Shown here: positions 1-9,119 of the stretch, one piece after another
How the letters are laid out: the number at the start of each line of letters is the position of its first letter
Position numbering within the stretch: position 1 is the stretch's first letter
Origin: Qipengyuania polymorpha
Lineage (GTDB): Bacteria; Pseudomonadota; Alphaproteobacteria; Sphingomonadales; Sphingomonadaceae
Assembly (NCBI RefSeq): GCF_019711435.1
Contig: NZ_JAIGNK010000001.1
Span: forward strand, 744,001 to 808,000
Length of the DNA: 64,000 nucleotides
Direction: 5' to 3'
Position numbers and translations under genes: made by a program
The notes under the pieces: model-generated
Database searches by the model: none
The model's input: only the letters and a program-made list of their open reading frames with translations
Told to the model about the DNA's origin: nothing

Positions 1-381
1 GCCAAGGGCATCGCCCTGTGGTCCGAGGATGCCTCCCACCGCCCTGTGCTCATCGTGCGCGGGCAGGCAAATTTGCTCGACGAAAGTGCACTCGCCGATA
101 TCGACCGCGTGCGTTCGCTGCTCGACGACCTGGAAAACAAGCAATCGGTCGCCAGCCTCCTCGAAAACGCCCGCGAGGCCGAGGCCATGCGCATTTTCAT
201 CGGCAGCGAGAACCGGCTCTTCTCGCTTTCGGGCTCTTCGGTCATCGCCGCGCCTTACCGCGATGCAGCCGGAAAAGTGGTCGGCGTGCTGGGTGTCATC
301 GGCCCGACGCGGTTGAATTACGCGCGGGTCGTCCCCATGGTGGACTTCACGGCCCGATCCTTGGGCAAGAGAATAGGCTGA
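1..381 (+). CDS. hrcA: Heat-inducible transcription repressor HrcA, C-terminal part
   Basis: The reading frame is open from the first base and ends at TGA 379-381, giving the last 126 residues of the protein. The segment matches the HrcA C-terminal region: it has the IFIGSEN stretch, a serine-rich [12 protein letters not shown] segment, [23 protein letters not shown] and an end at LGKRIG. HrcA is the repressor that binds CIRCE operators and keeps heat-shock genes off. The N-terminal winged-helix domain lies outside the window. The next gene, grpE, begins 14 bases downstream, the hrcA-grpE order common in bacteria, so the two are probably cotranscribed. Confidence 0.93.
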   Translation, partial: AKGIALWSEDASHRPVLIVRGQANLLDESALADIDRVRSLLDDLENKQSVASLLENAREAEAMRIFIGSENRLFSLSGSSVIAAPYRDAAGKVVGVLGVIGPTRLNYARVVPMVDFTARSLGKRIG

Positions 382-395
382 CAGGGTTTTTCCAA

Positions 396-998
396 GTGAA
401 CAACGAGAACACGAACGAACCGCAGGACAAGGCGGTCGATGAAGAAGTAGCGCGCGAGATGGAAGGCGTGCCCGAACACCTGCGCGATGATGGCGGCGAG
501 GATGAGGACGATGCGGACGTAGCGCTCGACGAAGCGCTGGCGAGCCTGCGCGGCGACCTCGAGAACGCCAAGCAGGAAGTCCTCTACGCCCGCGCCGAAA
601 CGCAGAACGTGCGCCGCCGCATGGAGAAGGACGTGCAGGACGCGCGCAATTATGCCGCGACCGGTTTCGCGCGTGATATTCTCAGCGTCGCCGACAACCT
701 CGGCCGCGCGCTCGACGCCATTCCCGCCGAACAGCGCGAGGACGAGAAGCTCAAGGGCTTTATTGCGGGTATCGAAGCGACGCAGCGCGAGCTGGAAAAG
801 GTCTTCAACCAGAACGGCATCACGCGCATTGCCGCCAAGGGCATGCCGCTCGACCCGAACCAGCACCAGGCGATGATGGAAATTCCGACCGCCGACGCGG
901 AGCCGGGGACAATCGTGCAGGAAATGCAGGCCGGTTACATGATCAAGGACCGCCTCCTGCGCCCGGCCATGGTCGGCGTGGCCAAGAAGCCGGACTGA
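396..998 (+). CDS. grpE: Nucleotide exchange factor GrpE
   Basis: This 200-residue protein drives ADP release from DnaK in the Hsp70 cycle. It has the GrpE layout: an acidic disordered N-terminus (residues 1-50), a long coiled coil (about 50-95, with LENAKQEVLYARAETQNVRRRMEKD) and a C-terminal beta domain with the family signature around GMPLDPNQHQAMMEIP. I chose the GTG at 396 because it lies just after hrcA and gives the usual GrpE length. A longer in-frame opening back to 18 runs across hrcA in another frame and is an artefact. No strong ribosome-binding site is visible, so translational coupling to hrcA is likely (inference). Confidence 0.95.
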   Translation: MNNENTNEPQDKAVDEEVAREMEGVPEHLRDDGGEDEDDADVALDEALASLRGDLENAKQEVLYARAETQNVRRRMEKDVQDARNYAATGFARDILSVADNLGRALDAIPAEQREDEKLKGFIAGIEATQRELEKVFNQNGITRIAAKGMPLDPNQHQAMMEIPTADAEPGTIVQEMQAGYMIKDRLLRPAMVGVAKKPD

Positions 999-1023
999 TA
1001 TTTTCGACATCGGGAGAGAGACG

Positions 1024-2775
1024 ATGAGGACTGCCCTTTTGACGAGCGCGGTCCTCGCCGCCTCCGTGTTTGCCACACCGCTCGCCGCGAAGGAGACTGC
1101 CGACGAGCGGGTGATGGCGCTTGCCGACGAATATTACGACTTCAACCTCGCGCAATACGAGATGACCGAGAGCGAGAGCGGCAACACCGAATGGGGTGAT
1201 CGCCTGTGGAGCGTCACGCCCGAGGCGCAGCGGGAAAGGGCTGCGCGCTATGCGCAAATACTTGCGCGGCTCGATGCTATCGATGCTGCTGCCCTGTCGG
1301 AGGAAGCGCAGACCAATGCGCTGGTCCTTCGCACGCTGCTCGAAAGCGACATTGGCGATGCGCGCTTTGCCGAGTGGGAGATGCCTTTCGACAGCGATAG
1401 CAATTTCTGGTCCTACCTCGCGGGACGTAGTGGCTTCACCTCGGTCGAGGATTACGAAAATTACATCGGCCGGATGCGCGATTTGCCGCGCTATTTCGCC
1501 GATCAGACGGCCAACGCGAAGGCAGGCCTCGCACGCGGGTTCAGCGTGCCGCGCGTGACGCTCGAAGGGCGCGATGCCTCGATCGGGGCCTATGTCGTCG
1601 ATTTCCCCGAGATGAGCCCGTTCTGGGCGCCCTTCGACCAGATGCCCGAGCGCTTCTCGGACGAGGACAAGGCGCGGCTGACCGCGGCGGGCAAGGCCGC
1701 CATCGCCGAAAGCGTGACACCGGCCTATCGCGACTTGCTCGATTTCTTCCGGAACACCTATCTGCCGCAGACGCGCACCACGCTGGGCGCGAGCGAATTT
1801 CCCGAGGGCGAGGCCTATTACACGCAGCAAATCCGCCAGTACACCACGCTCGACCTGACGGCGGAGCAGATCCACAAGATCGGCCTCGAGGAAGTCGCGC
1901 GCATCACTGCCGAGATGGAAAAGGCGAAGGAGGACGCAGGCTTCACCGGCACGCTGGCCGAGTTCATCGCCTTCCTGCGCACCGACCCGCAATTCGTGGC
2001 CGATACGCCCGATGAGCTGATGGGCGTGGCCGCCTATACCGCCAAGCGCGTCGACGACAGGCTGGATGATTATTTCGGCTTCCTGCCGCGCTACCGGCAT
2101 GGCCTGCGCCCGGTCGACCCGGCCATCGCGCCCTTCTACACGGCGGGCCGCGGCGGGCTGGAATATTGTCAGATCAACACGCATGATTTACCTTCGCGCC
2201 CGGTCTACAACATCCCCGCGCTGACCATGCACGAATGCGCTCCGGGCCATTCCTTCCAGGCCGCCATTGCGCTGGAGCAGGAGGACTCCCCGCGCTTCCG
2301 CCGCCAGACTTATTTCTCCGGCTTCGGCGAGGGCTGGGGGCTCTATGTCGAATATCTCGGCAATGAGATGGGCATCTACCGCACGCCCTACGAGCGCTTC
2401 GGCCAGCTATCCTACGAGATGTGGCGCGCCGCGCGGCTCGTCATCGACACCGGCATCCACCACTATGGCTGGAGCCGCGAGCAGGCGGTCGACTACCTCT
2501 CCAGCCATACCGCCCTGTCGGACCGCGAGGTCGGCACAGAAATCGACCGCTACATCAGCTGGCCGGGTCAGGCGCTGGCCTACAAGCTGGGCGAAATGAC
2601 CATCCGCCGCGAACGGGCGAGGGCGGAAGAGGCGCTTGGCGGTGCGTTCGACATTCGCAAGTTCCACGATGTCGTGCTGTCCTTGGGCTCGGTACCACTT
2701 CCGGCGCTTGAGGCGCGCATCGACAGCTTCATTGCGGATGGCGGGCAGGGTTTGCCGGGGGTGGCTTACGATTGA
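1024..2775 (+). CDS. DUF885 family secreted zinc-peptidase-like protein
   Basis: This 583-residue protein starts with a cleavable signal peptide (residues 1-22, ending LAAKE) and belongs to the DUF885 family of zincin-like proteins. The metal site is visible: a His-Glu followed by PGH (HECAPGH, residues 403-409) and a downstream EGWGLYVE (436-443) that should supply the third ligand. These features suggest a periplasmic or exported metallo-carboxypeptidase. The substrate is unknown. It sits 25 bases after grpE with its own GGGAGAGA ribosome-binding site at about 1012, and ends three bases from a convergent gene. Nothing ties it to the heat-shock response apart from position. Confidence 0.85.
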   Translation: MRTALLTSAVLAASVFATPLAAKETADERVMALADEYYDFNLAQYEMTESESGNTEWGDRLWSVTPEAQRERAARYAQILARLDAIDAAALSEEAQTNALVLRTLLESDIGDARFAEWEMPFDSDSNFWSYLAGRSGFTSVEDYENYIGRMRDLPRYFADQTANAKAGLARGFSVPRVTLEGRDASIGAYVVDFPEMSPFWAPFDQMPERFSDEDKARLTAAGKAAIAESVTPAYRDLLDFFRNTYLPQTRTTLGASEFPEGEAYYTQQIRQYTTLDLTAEQIHKIGLEEVARITAEMEKAKEDAGFTGTLAEFIAFLRTDPQFVADTPDELMGVAAYTAKRVDDRLDDYFGFLPRYRHGLRPVDPAIAPFYTAGRGGLEYCQINTHDLPSRPVYNIPALTMHECAPGHSFQAAIALEQEDSPRFRRQTYFSGFGEGWGLYVEYLGNEMGIYRTPYERFGQLSYEMWRAARLVIDTGIHHYGWSREQAVDYLSSHTALSDREVGTEIDRYISWPGQALAYKLGEMTIRRERARAEEALGGAFDIRKFHDVVLSLGSVPLPALEARIDSFIADGGQGLPGVAYD

Positions 2776-2778
2776 CGC

Positions 2779-3573
2779 TCAGCGGCAGCGCGACAGGTCG
2801 TTCAAATAGGGCTCCAGCGCATGCCTGCGGTCGTCGGCCCAGAGGCCGTAAACCCGGTCTTCCTGCACCGGGCTGACCGCATATTCGGTGGCGCGCTTGA
2901 GGAAAGCCCGACCGTCGGCCGGACAGAACGACAGACGGTTGGAGAGGTCGAGGAAGGTAGTCACCGAGGCGTATTCGGCTTGCCGTGCGAGTTCCTCCTC
3001 CCGCCTTTCGCGAGCCCGTTCGCGGGCAATGTCGTCGGTCTTGTCCGAGGTTCGGTGCAGTTCCTCCTCGCGCCTGAGACGCGAAGCCTCCGCCCTCATA
3101 ACGCGCGAGTCCGCTGGCGCGTAGGCCGCAAGGCCGGGCGCTGCGACACCGTGATTGTCCTTCGCCCGCTCGACCACTTCTAGTTCCGAGCCGGGGTCGA
3201 CCACCATACCGACAGCCACAGCGCCTACCGCGGCGGCCTTCGTTGCGATCGGAGCATCGCTCTCGAATGCGGGCGCTTCCGACAGCGGTTCGGCCAGCAA
3301 TAGCGTGACCAGCATCGCAGCATCGAACTCGTCCTCGACAAGTTCCTGCAATTCGCAGGGAAACAAGAGCGAAGCCTTGGCTGCCAAGGCGATTTGCTTT
3401 TGGTTCGAGATACATGCGATTTCTTCGACCGAAAGCGTGGGAATGGTGGCCTTGGCGTGCGAAAAAGCATCCTCGACCAACGCCTCGCGGTCGGGGATAT
3501 CCTGAGCCGAAATCGGGGCGGCTATTCCGGCGGTCATCGCAACGATACCGAACGCGCCCAAACCTGCTTTCAC
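2779..3573 (-). CDS. Hypothetical secreted coiled-coil protein
   Basis: This is an unrecognised 264-residue protein. I placed the start at GTG 3571-3573 because it is preceded by an AGGGG ribosome-binding site and opens a signal peptide (VKAGLGAFGIVAMTAGIAAPISAQD). The upstream ATG at 3684 would overlap the neighbouring gene and bury the signal. The middle (about residues 155-195) is a highly charged Arg/Glu helix, likely coiled coil. Several cysteines are spread through the mature part (ISNQ, FPCELQ, SFCPADG and the CR terminus), which fits a disulfide-bonded periplasmic protein. It converges on the DUF885 gene with a three-base gap. Confidence 0.6.
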   Translation of the reverse strand: MKAGLGAFGIVAMTAGIAAPISAQDIPDREALVEDAFSHAKATIPTLSVEEIACISNQKQIALAAKASLLFPCELQELVEDEFDAAMLVTLLLAEPLSEAPAFESDAPIATKAAAVGAVAVGMVVDPGSELEVVERAKDNHGVAAPGLAAYAPADSRVMRAEASRLRREEELHRTSDKTDDIARERARERREEELARQAEYASVTTFLDLSNRLSFCPADGRAFLKRATEYAVSPVQEDRVYGLWADDRRHALEPYLNDLSRCR

Positions 3574-3634
3574 GCTAAATCCCCTGCTGTCCGCTCTATC
3601 TTGTCGCGCGAAGCTTTCCTGGCAATGAACGCGC

Positions 3635-4093
3635 TCACCCGGTCGCCCCGGGAAACCTAACCAGCAAGTCATAAGCGCTGACATCGGGCGCGCCCGCCAG
3701 TTTTACCCCATTCCTCAGCCAGAAGGCGTGCTTCACGATTTCGGCCTGCTGCTCAATGCCGTAGCGCTCGAGCGACCAGCCGGGCTTTAGGCTGTAATCA
3801 TAGCGCGCCCATGGCATACGGCGGGTGACGAGGTACCACTCGCCTTTGGTCTGGACCTGCCAGACATGCACCAGCTCATGGATGAGTAGGCCCTGCCGGA
3901 TGACGCTGACTTGCGAGAAATCGTCGCAATAGTTCTCGGAAGAAGGGTGGAAATGCAGGTGCCCGCGCGGGGCCATGGTGATGCGGCGGGGCTGGAAGGG
4001 AAACCACTTGCGCCGCTTAATCGTGACCTGCGAATAATCGATGGCATCGCCGAATACGGTGCGCGCCAAGGCAATCTCGCCCGGAGTCAGCAC
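3635..4093 (-). CDS. Small zincin-like protein with HELVHVWQ motif
   Basis: This 152-residue protein has an HExxH-type zinc motif, HELVHVWQ (about residues 72-79), followed by a W/Y-rich C-terminal half that includes EQQAEIVKHAFW. The pattern resembles short DUF4157-like or Vgr-associated proteins found beside core genes in sphingomonads. No signal peptide is visible, so it is probably cytoplasmic. The start is GTG 4091-4093, and no better start occurs before an upstream stop. It may be a peptidase or a metal-dependent fold that has lost activity. The substrate is unknown. Confidence 0.65.
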   Translation of the reverse strand: MLTPGEIALARTVFGDAIDYSQVTIKRRKWFPFQPRRITMAPRGHLHFHPSSENYCDDFSQVSVIRQGLLIHELVHVWQVQTKGEWYLVTRRMPWARYDYSLKPGWSLERYGIEQQAEIVKHAFWLRNGVKLAGAPDVSAYDLLVRFPGATG

Positions 4094-4170
4094 TCGCTCC
4101 CCGCCCGCCGCGCATTTGGGCGGGACGGGCTCATCATGGCTTTCGACCCCGAGATTGTCGGCGATTTTGT

Positions 4171-4653
4171 TCAGCGCTCGTCCCCGGCACCTTGTACTGT
4201 AACCTGCGTGGTCAAGGTCTCGCCATCTGCGAAGGTGAGGGTCATCTCGACCGTGCTTCCCGCGGTGACACTGTCGTCGAGATCGAACGCCATGACATGC
4301 ATACCGCCGGGTGCGAGACTGCCTGTTCCTCCTGCAGCGATATCGATGCCCGACATGCCTTCCATCATCATCTTGCCGTCCATCTCCATGGACTGGTGCA
4401 GTTCACTTCGGCCAGCACCATCGATGCCGACCGCCGAGATGGTCAGGGGCTTTTCGCCCGGGTTGGTGATGTCGAAATAGGCTGCAGCGGGATTGCCACT
4501 GACAGGGGGCAAAACCAGGCGTGCGTTTTCAACCACCGGAGCAGCGTCTGTGGCAGCAACGGTGGTCTCCTCCGCTTCTTCTCTGTCGGCGCAAGCGGCC
4601 AGCGCGAGGGCGGCAATTGCGGGCAGGGCAAGAAGGCGACGGCCGAAATTCAT
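4171..4653 (-). CDS. PCu(A)C-family copper chaperone, lipoprotein
   Basis: This 160-residue exported protein starts with a lipoprotein signal (LALAACAD; lipobox cysteine at about residue 21). It carries the PCu(A)C copper-binding pattern: His in SELHQSMEMDGKMMMEGM and a second His-x-Met in GGMHVMAFDL. PCu(A)C proteins hold Cu(I) in the periplasm and deliver it to the CuA site of cytochrome oxidase. The extra methionine run between the two ligand sets adds potential Cu(I) ligands. No partner such as Sco lies nearby. It is transcribed away from dnaK, and its promoter should lie in the 177-base spacer shared with that gene. Confidence 0.88.
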   Translation of the reverse strand: MNFGRRLLALPAIAALALAACADREEAEETTVAATDAAPVVENARLVLPPVSGNPAAAYFDITNPGEKPLTISAVGIDGAGRSELHQSMEMDGKMMMEGMSGIDIAAGGTGSLAPGGMHVMAFDLDDSVTAGSTVEMTLTFADGETLTTQVTVQGAGDER

Positions 4654-4701
4654 CGAAAAACTCCTGTATTCGTTCGTGTAAAAAACTAGCGGCCTGCATC
4701 C

Positions 4702-4729
4702 CTTGTGCCAAGGAAAAGCGCTCCTATAT
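4702..4729 (+). promoter_or_regulatory. Sigma-32 (RpoH) type promoter of dnaK
   Basis: CTTG at 4702-4705 and CCTATAT at 4723-4729 are separated by 17 bases. This fits the alphaproteobacterial heat-shock promoter pattern CTTG, 17-18 bases, CYTAT. The transcript would start near 4737, about 95 bases before the dnaK ATG. No CIRCE inverted repeat (TTAGCACTC-type) is visible in this spacer, so dnaK appears to depend on sigma-32 rather than directly on HrcA. Confidence 0.75.
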
Positions 4730-4830
4730 CGCCCCTGTAATACACCGTTTTATCGAGCTGCCGACCGGTTTTGCCAATCACGGGAAACCAGCTGTGCAGC
4801 GTCCAATGACTTGAAACAGATGGGGAAACC

Positions 4831-6759
4831 ATGAGCAAGATTATCGGTATCGACCTTGGCACCACCAACAGCTGCGTCGCCGTGATGGACGGCGGCAAGC
4901 CCAAGGTCATCGAGAATTCCGAAGGCGCGCGTACCACGCCCTCGATCGTCGCCTTTACCAAGGATGGCGAGCGTCTGATCGGCCAGCCGGCCAAGCGCCA
5001 GGCGGTCACCAATCCGGACAACACCCTTTTCGCGATCAAGCGCCTCATCGGCCGCCGCTTCGACGACCCCATGACCAAGAAGGACATGGAACTGGTCCCC
5101 TATGACATCGTCAAGGGTCCGAACGGCGACGCATGGGTCGAAGCTGCTGGCGAAAAGTACAGCCCCAGCCAGGTTTCCGCCTTCATCCTCCAGAAGATGA
5201 AGGAAACCGCCGAGGAATATCTTGGCGAGAAGGTCGAAAAGGCGGTCATTACCGTCCCGGCCTACTTCAACGACGCACAGCGCCAGGCAACCAAGGACGC
5301 AGGCAAGATTGCCGGCCTCGAAGTCGAGCGCATCATCAACGAGCCGACTGCGGCTGCGCTGGCTTATGGTCTCGACAAGGAAGACGGCAAGACCATCGCC
5401 GTTTACGACCTTGGCGGTGGCACCTTCGACGTTTCGATCCTCGAGATCGGTGACGGCGTCTTCGAAGTGAAGTCGACCAATGGCGACACCTTCCTCGGCG
5501 GTGAAGACTTCGACAGCGCGATTGTCGAATGGCTGGCCGACCAGTTCAAGAAGAAGGAAAACATGGACCTGCGGAGCGACAAGCTCGCGCTGCAGCGCCT
5601 CAAGGAAGCGGCCGAGAAGGCGAAGATCGAGCTGAGCTCGGCGCAGACCACGGAAGTGAACCTGCCCTTCATCACCGCGCGCATGGAAGGTGGCTCGTCC
5701 ACCCCGCTGCACCTTGTTGAAACCATCAGCCGCTCCGACCTCGAAAAGATGGTCGGCGACCTCATCAAGCGCACGCTCGAGCCCTGCAAGAAGGCTCTCG
5801 CGGACGCGGGCATCGACAAGGGCGGCGTGGACGAGGTCATCCTCGTCGGCGGTATGACCCGCATGCCCAAGGTCCGCGAAGTGGTCGAAGAATTCTTCGG
5901 CAAGAAGCCGCACACCGGCGTGAACCCCGATGAAGTCGTGGCCATGGGTGCTGCCATCCAGGCCGGCGTCCTCCAGGGCGATGTCAAGGACGTGCTGCTG
6001 CTCGACGTGACCCCGCTGTCGCTGGGTATCGAAACCTTGGGCGGCATCATGACCAAGATGATCGACCGCAACACGACGATCCCGACCAAGAAGAGCCAGA
6101 CCTACTCGACTGCCGAGGACAACCAGCAGGCGGTGACGATCCGCGTGTTCCAGGGCGAGCGCGAGATGGCGCAGGACAACAAGCTGCTCGGCCAGTTCGA
6201 TCTCGTCGGTATCCCGCCCGCACCGCGCGGCGTGCCGCAGATCGAGGTCACTTTCGACATCGATGCCAACGGCATCGTCAACGTGTCGGCCAAGGACAAA
6301 GGCACCGGCAAGGAGCAGCAGATCCGCATCCAGGCATCGGGTGGCTTGTCGGACGCCGACATCGACCAGATGGTCCAGGACGCGGAAAAGTTCGCCGACG
6401 AGGACAAAAAGCGCCGCGAAAGCGCCGAGGCCCGCAACCAGGCCGACAGCCTCGTCCACGCGACCGAGAAGCAGCTCGAAGAGCATGGCGACAAGATCGA
6501 CGCATCGCTCAAGGGCGAAGTCGAAGAGAAGGTCGCGGCGCTCAAGACCGCGCTTGAAGGCGACGATGCCGCTGACATCAACGCCAAGGCCCAGGACCTG
6601 TCGCAGAGCGCGATGAAGATGGGCCAGTCGATTTACGAGCAGGAGCAGGCAAATGCCGCTTCGGATGCTCCGGCAGGCGATGCCGGTGCGGACGCCGCTC
6701 AGGAGGAAGAGGTGGTCGACGCCGAATTCTCCGAAGTCGACGAAGACGCGAAGAACTGA
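4831..6759 (+). CDS. dnaK: Molecular chaperone DnaK (Hsp70)
   Basis: This is a 642-residue Hsp70 of typical length. The N-terminal ATPase domain opens with the phosphate-binding [14 protein letters not shown] and includes [14 protein letters not shown] and [12 protein letters not shown]. The substrate-binding domain starts near residue 390 ([14 protein letters not shown]), and the lid ends in an acidic tail ([15 protein letters not shown]). It works with DnaJ and GrpE in ATP-dependent folding of client proteins. A GGGGAA ribosome-binding site sits just before ATG 4831. Transcription is probably from the sigma-32 promoter at 4702-4729. dnaJ follows after 75 bases that contain a stable hairpin. 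Confidence 0.99.
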   Translation: MSKIIGIDLGTTNSCVAVMDGGKPKVIENSEGARTTPSIVAFTKDGERLIGQPAKRQAVTNPDNTLFAIKRLIGRRFDDPMTKKDMELVPYDIVKGPNGDAWVEAAGEKYSPSQVSAFILQKMKETAEEYLGEKVEKAVITVPAYFNDAQRQATKDAGKIAGLEVERIINEPTAAALAYGLDKEDGKTIAVYDLGGGTFDVSILEIGDGVFEVKSTNGDTFLGGEDFDSAIVEWLADQFKKKENMDLRSDKLALQRLKEAAEKAKIELSSAQTTEVNLPFITARMEGGSSTPLHLVETISRSDLEKMVGDLIKRTLEPCKKALADAGIDKGGVDEVILVGGMTRMPKVREVVEEFFGKKPHTGVNPDEVVAMGAAIQAGVLQGDVKDVLLLDVTPLSLGIETLGGIMTKMIDRNTTIPTKKSQTYSTAEDNQQAVTIRVFQGEREMAQDNKLLGQFDLVGIPPAPRGVPQIEVTFDIDANGIVNVSAKDKGTGKEQQIRIQASGGLSDADIDQMVQDAEKFADEDKKRRESAEARNQADSLVHATEKQLEEHGDKIDASLKGEVEEKVAALKTALEGDDAADINAKAQDLSQSAMKMGQSIYEQEQANAASDAPAGDAGADAAQEEEVVDAEFSEVDEDAKN

Positions 6760-6779
6760 GACGCCTGATGAAAACTCCG

Positions 6780-6811
6780 CCCCCACCGGTGCAAGTCCGC
6801 TCCGGTGGGGG
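6780..6811 (+). terminator. Hairpin between dnaK and dnaJ (attenuator or processing site)
   Basis: A perfect 10-base inverted repeat (CCCCCACCGG at 6780-6789, CCGGTGGGGG at 6802-6811) encloses a 12-base loop. It is followed by TAAGTTTTA, a short interrupted U tract. It resembles a weak intrinsic terminator that would reduce dnaJ transcription relative to dnaK, or an mRNA end-stabilising stem. Which role applies cannot be decided from sequence alone. Confidence 0.7.
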
Positions 6812-6834
6812 TAAGTTTTAGGGCGGGGAAAGTC

Positions 6835-7959
6835 ATGTCAGCTACCGAAATCGATTTTTACGAAGTGCTCGGCGTCAGCCGCGATGCGGACGGCGCGGCC
6901 ATCAAGAGCGCCTATCGCAAGCTCGCGATGAAGCACCACCCGGACAGGAACCCGGGGTGCAAGGACAGCGAAAACACTTTCAAGGCGATCAGCGTCGCCT
7001 ACGACTGCCTGAAGGACCCGCAGAAACGTGCGGCCTACGACCAGTACGGCCATGCCGCCTTCCAGAACGGCGGCGGTCCGGGCGGGGCGCATGGCAATGC
7101 GGATTTCGGCGACATCGGCGACATTTTCGAGACCATTTTCGGCTCGGCCTTCGGTGGCGGCGGCGGACGTGCGCGTCCGCGGCGCGGCGCAGATTTGCGC
7201 TACGACATGGAAATCGGCCTCGAGGAAGCTTTCCATGGCAAATCGAGCGAAATCGAAATCGAGGTCAGCAAGGCCTGCGACACTTGTCACGGTTCCGGCG
7301 CGCAGCCCGGCACCCATGCCCGCACCTGCAACCTGTGCGGAGGGCAGGGCAATGTCCGCGCGAAACAGGGCTTTTTCGTGGTCGAGCGGCCATGTCCCAA
7401 TTGCCATGGCGCCGGCGAAGTCATCACCTCGCCCTGCCGCGATTGCCGCGGGGAAGGGCGGGTCGACGTGCCGCAGAAGCTCGAAGTCGATATCCCTCCT
7501 GGCGTCGATACCGGCACGCGCATCCGCCTGTCCGGCAAGGGCGAGGCAGGTCCGCGCGGGGCACCTGCGGGCGATCTCTATATTTTCGTCCATGTGAAGC
7601 CGCACGAGATCTTCCAGCGCGAAGGCACCACCCTCGCCACGCGCGTCCCGATCAGCTTCACCATGGCGGCGCTGGGCGGTTCGATCGAGATTCCCGGCCT
7701 CGATGGCGAGGAACTGACGCTGGAAATTCCGGCCGGCATCCAGTCGGGCAAGCAGCTGCGCCAGCGCGGCGCAGGCATGCCCGTGCTGCAGGGCCGCGGA
7801 CGCGGTGACATGGTGGTCGAGATTGCCGTTGAGACTCCGACCAAGCTCACCAAGGAACAGCGCGCTGTCCTCGAACAGTTCCGCGATCTGGAAACGGGCG
7901 ACGAATGCCCGCAGTCGCAAGGCTTCTTCGAGAAAATCCGCACCGCTTTCGGCGGCTAG
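6835..7959 (+). CDS. dnaJ: Co-chaperone DnaJ (Hsp40)
   Basis: This is a 374-residue class I Hsp40. The J domain (residues 1-75) has the HPD tripeptide at 35-37, needed to stimulate DnaK ATPase. A Gly/Phe-rich linker follows, then four zinc-binding CxxCxGxG-type repeats: CDTCHGSG, CNLCGGQG, CPNCHGAG and CRDCRGEG. The C-terminal substrate-binding domain ends at KIRTAFGG. I chose ATG 6835, with GGGGAA five bases upstream. An upstream GTG would only add residues overlapping the hairpin spacer. It follows dnaK in the usual order and should be part of the same heat-shock transcript, subject to the intervening hairpin. Confidence 0.98.
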   Translation: MSATEIDFYEVLGVSRDADGAAIKSAYRKLAMKHHPDRNPGCKDSENTFKAISVAYDCLKDPQKRAAYDQYGHAAFQNGGGPGGAHGNADFGDIGDIFETIFGSAFGGGGGRARPRRGADLRYDMEIGLEEAFHGKSSEIEIEVSKACDTCHGSGAQPGTHARTCNLCGGQGNVRAKQGFFVVERPCPNCHGAGEVITSPCRDCRGEGRVDVPQKLEVDIPPGVDTGTRIRLSGKGEAGPRGAPAGDLYIFVHVKPHEIFQREGTTLATRVPISFTMAALGGSIEIPGLDGEELTLEIPAGIQSGKQLRQRGAGMPVLQGRGRGDMVVEIAVETPTKLTKEQRAVLEQFRDLETGDECPQSQGFFEKIRTAFGG

Positions 7960-7965
7960 CAGCCC

Positions 7966-8466
7966 CTAATAGCCAAGGTCTCCGCGCACCCCGATTTCGC
8001 GGTCGTGGATGCCTGCCATCATATCGTCGACGACACCCGAAGTTTCGTATTTTCGCTCCTCGATGGCCGCGACGGCGAACTCGCGGGCGACCGGCGTGAT
8101 GATCTTGAGCGCGGCGTCGCGGCGCTTGTTCGGCTCTTCATCGCTGACCGGGGCGAGGCAATCGGTTTCGAGCGTAACATGCGTCTCGTCCGCTGGAGTT
8201 ATTGTGACGTGGCAGGAAATTTCGTGTTCGGTGTTGATCCGGCGGATGTCGACCCGCGCCTTGTCACCGGTCAGGCGCTGGCTGGAAATGCGCAGCCCGC
8301 CAAGTCCCGTTCCGAAGACGTCTTCGCTGTGCCCATCCAGCGCGGCGATGGCCCGGGCCTTGGTGGCCTCGACCAGGACTTTGCCATCGCTACCGGGAGC
8401 CGCTGCATAAGCTGCAAAGCCTAGCAAGCCTGCGCCGCCAAGCGCCCAGACGGCTATATTGTCCAT
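7966..8466 (-). CDS. Hypothetical exported protein, paralogue of the preceding lipoprotein
   Basis: This unrecognised 166-residue protein has an N-terminal hydrophobic segment (residues 4-24), which acts as a signal or anchor. The mature part has two cysteines separated by exactly 17 residues (SCHVTI to ETDC), followed by a helical EFAVAAIEERKYETSGVV segment. The upstream gene (8467-9060) has the same cysteine spacing and a matching EFVASSLDGRDFDYTRVL helix, so the two look like a diverged tandem duplication. The start codon abuts the stop of that gene directly, implying one transcript and coupled translation. The gene ends seven bases from convergent dnaJ. Confidence 0.65.
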   Translation of the reverse strand: MDNIAVWALGGAGLLGFAAYAAAPGSDGKVLVEATKARAIAALDGHSEDVFGTGLGGLRISSQRLTGDKARVDIRRINTEHEISCHVTITPADETHVTLETDCLAPVSDEEPNKRRDAALKIITPVAREFAVAAIEERKYETSGVVDDMMAGIHDREIGVRGDLGY

Positions 8467-9060
8467 TTACTGGTCACCCCAGCCAGCGTCCTGCAACTCG
8501 ATCTGCTCGGCTGCAGCATTGAACATGGCTTCGACTTCGGGATCGTCCTCGTAGACGCCCGACTGTGCGCGATCGTAGTTTTCGAGCGCTTCGTTGACAT
8601 TATCCTTGTGGTTTTTCGCCATAACGGCGGTTTGTTTCGCAAGGACCCTCGTGTAGTCGAAGTCCCGTCCATCGAGGCTTGAAGCGACGAATTCCATGAC
8701 CGCGGCCTCGTCCAATTCCTCCATTGTCCGGGACTGCGAGGAACTACCAGCACCGCGGTCGCAATCGGCATTCACACGGGTGCTGGCCGCATCGACTGCC
8801 TCGAACCTGATTAGGCAGCTCCGTGAGTATTCCCTCCCATTTGACGAGGAGAGCGCGACTTTCACGCCGTCCTCTACAAGGCTTGCTCCGCTTATAGTCT
8901 GCACAGCACCGTTGGCGCTTGGCTTGTAGTTCTTGGTGGCGCTCGAAAGCTTCATGCCGAGTTGCTCCGGCGTCATTGCATACACGCCGGGTTCTTCACC
9001 GCATGCTGCAAGTCCGACACTTGCCAGAACGAGCGCTGCGGCGTGAAATGACTTTTTCAT
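8467..9060 (-). CDS. Hypothetical lipoprotein
   Basis: This 197-residue protein has a lipoprotein signal (VGLAACGE, lipobox cysteine at about residue 20) and no recognised family. Residues 80-103 contain two cysteines 17 residues apart, shared with the downstream gene at 7966-8466. The C-terminal half is acidic and helical (EELDEAAVMEFVASSLDG and onward). A GAGGGGG ribosome-binding site precedes ATG 9058-9060. It is probably the first gene of a two-gene operon. The anchored member and its non-lipidated partner may form a periplasmic complex (inference). Confidence 0.65.
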   Translation of the reverse strand: MKKSFHAAALVLASVGLAACGEEPGVYAMTPEQLGMKLSSATKNYKPSANGAVQTISGASLVEDGVKVALSSSNGREYSRSCLIRFEAVDAASTRVNADCDRGAGSSSQSRTMEELDEAAVMEFVASSLDGRDFDYTRVLAKQTAVMAKNHKDNVNEALENYDRAQSGVYEDDPEVEAMFNAAAEQIELQDAGWGDQ

Positions 9061-9119
9061 TGAATGACCCCCTCAAGATTACCTATTCTAGATAGTGTAA
9101 AAATGTTGAGGATTTCTTT

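Noticed and set aside
4750..6786. Long minus-strand frame of 678 codons across dnaK
   Set aside because: It is the antisense shadow of dnaK, common in high-GC genes with strong codon bias.
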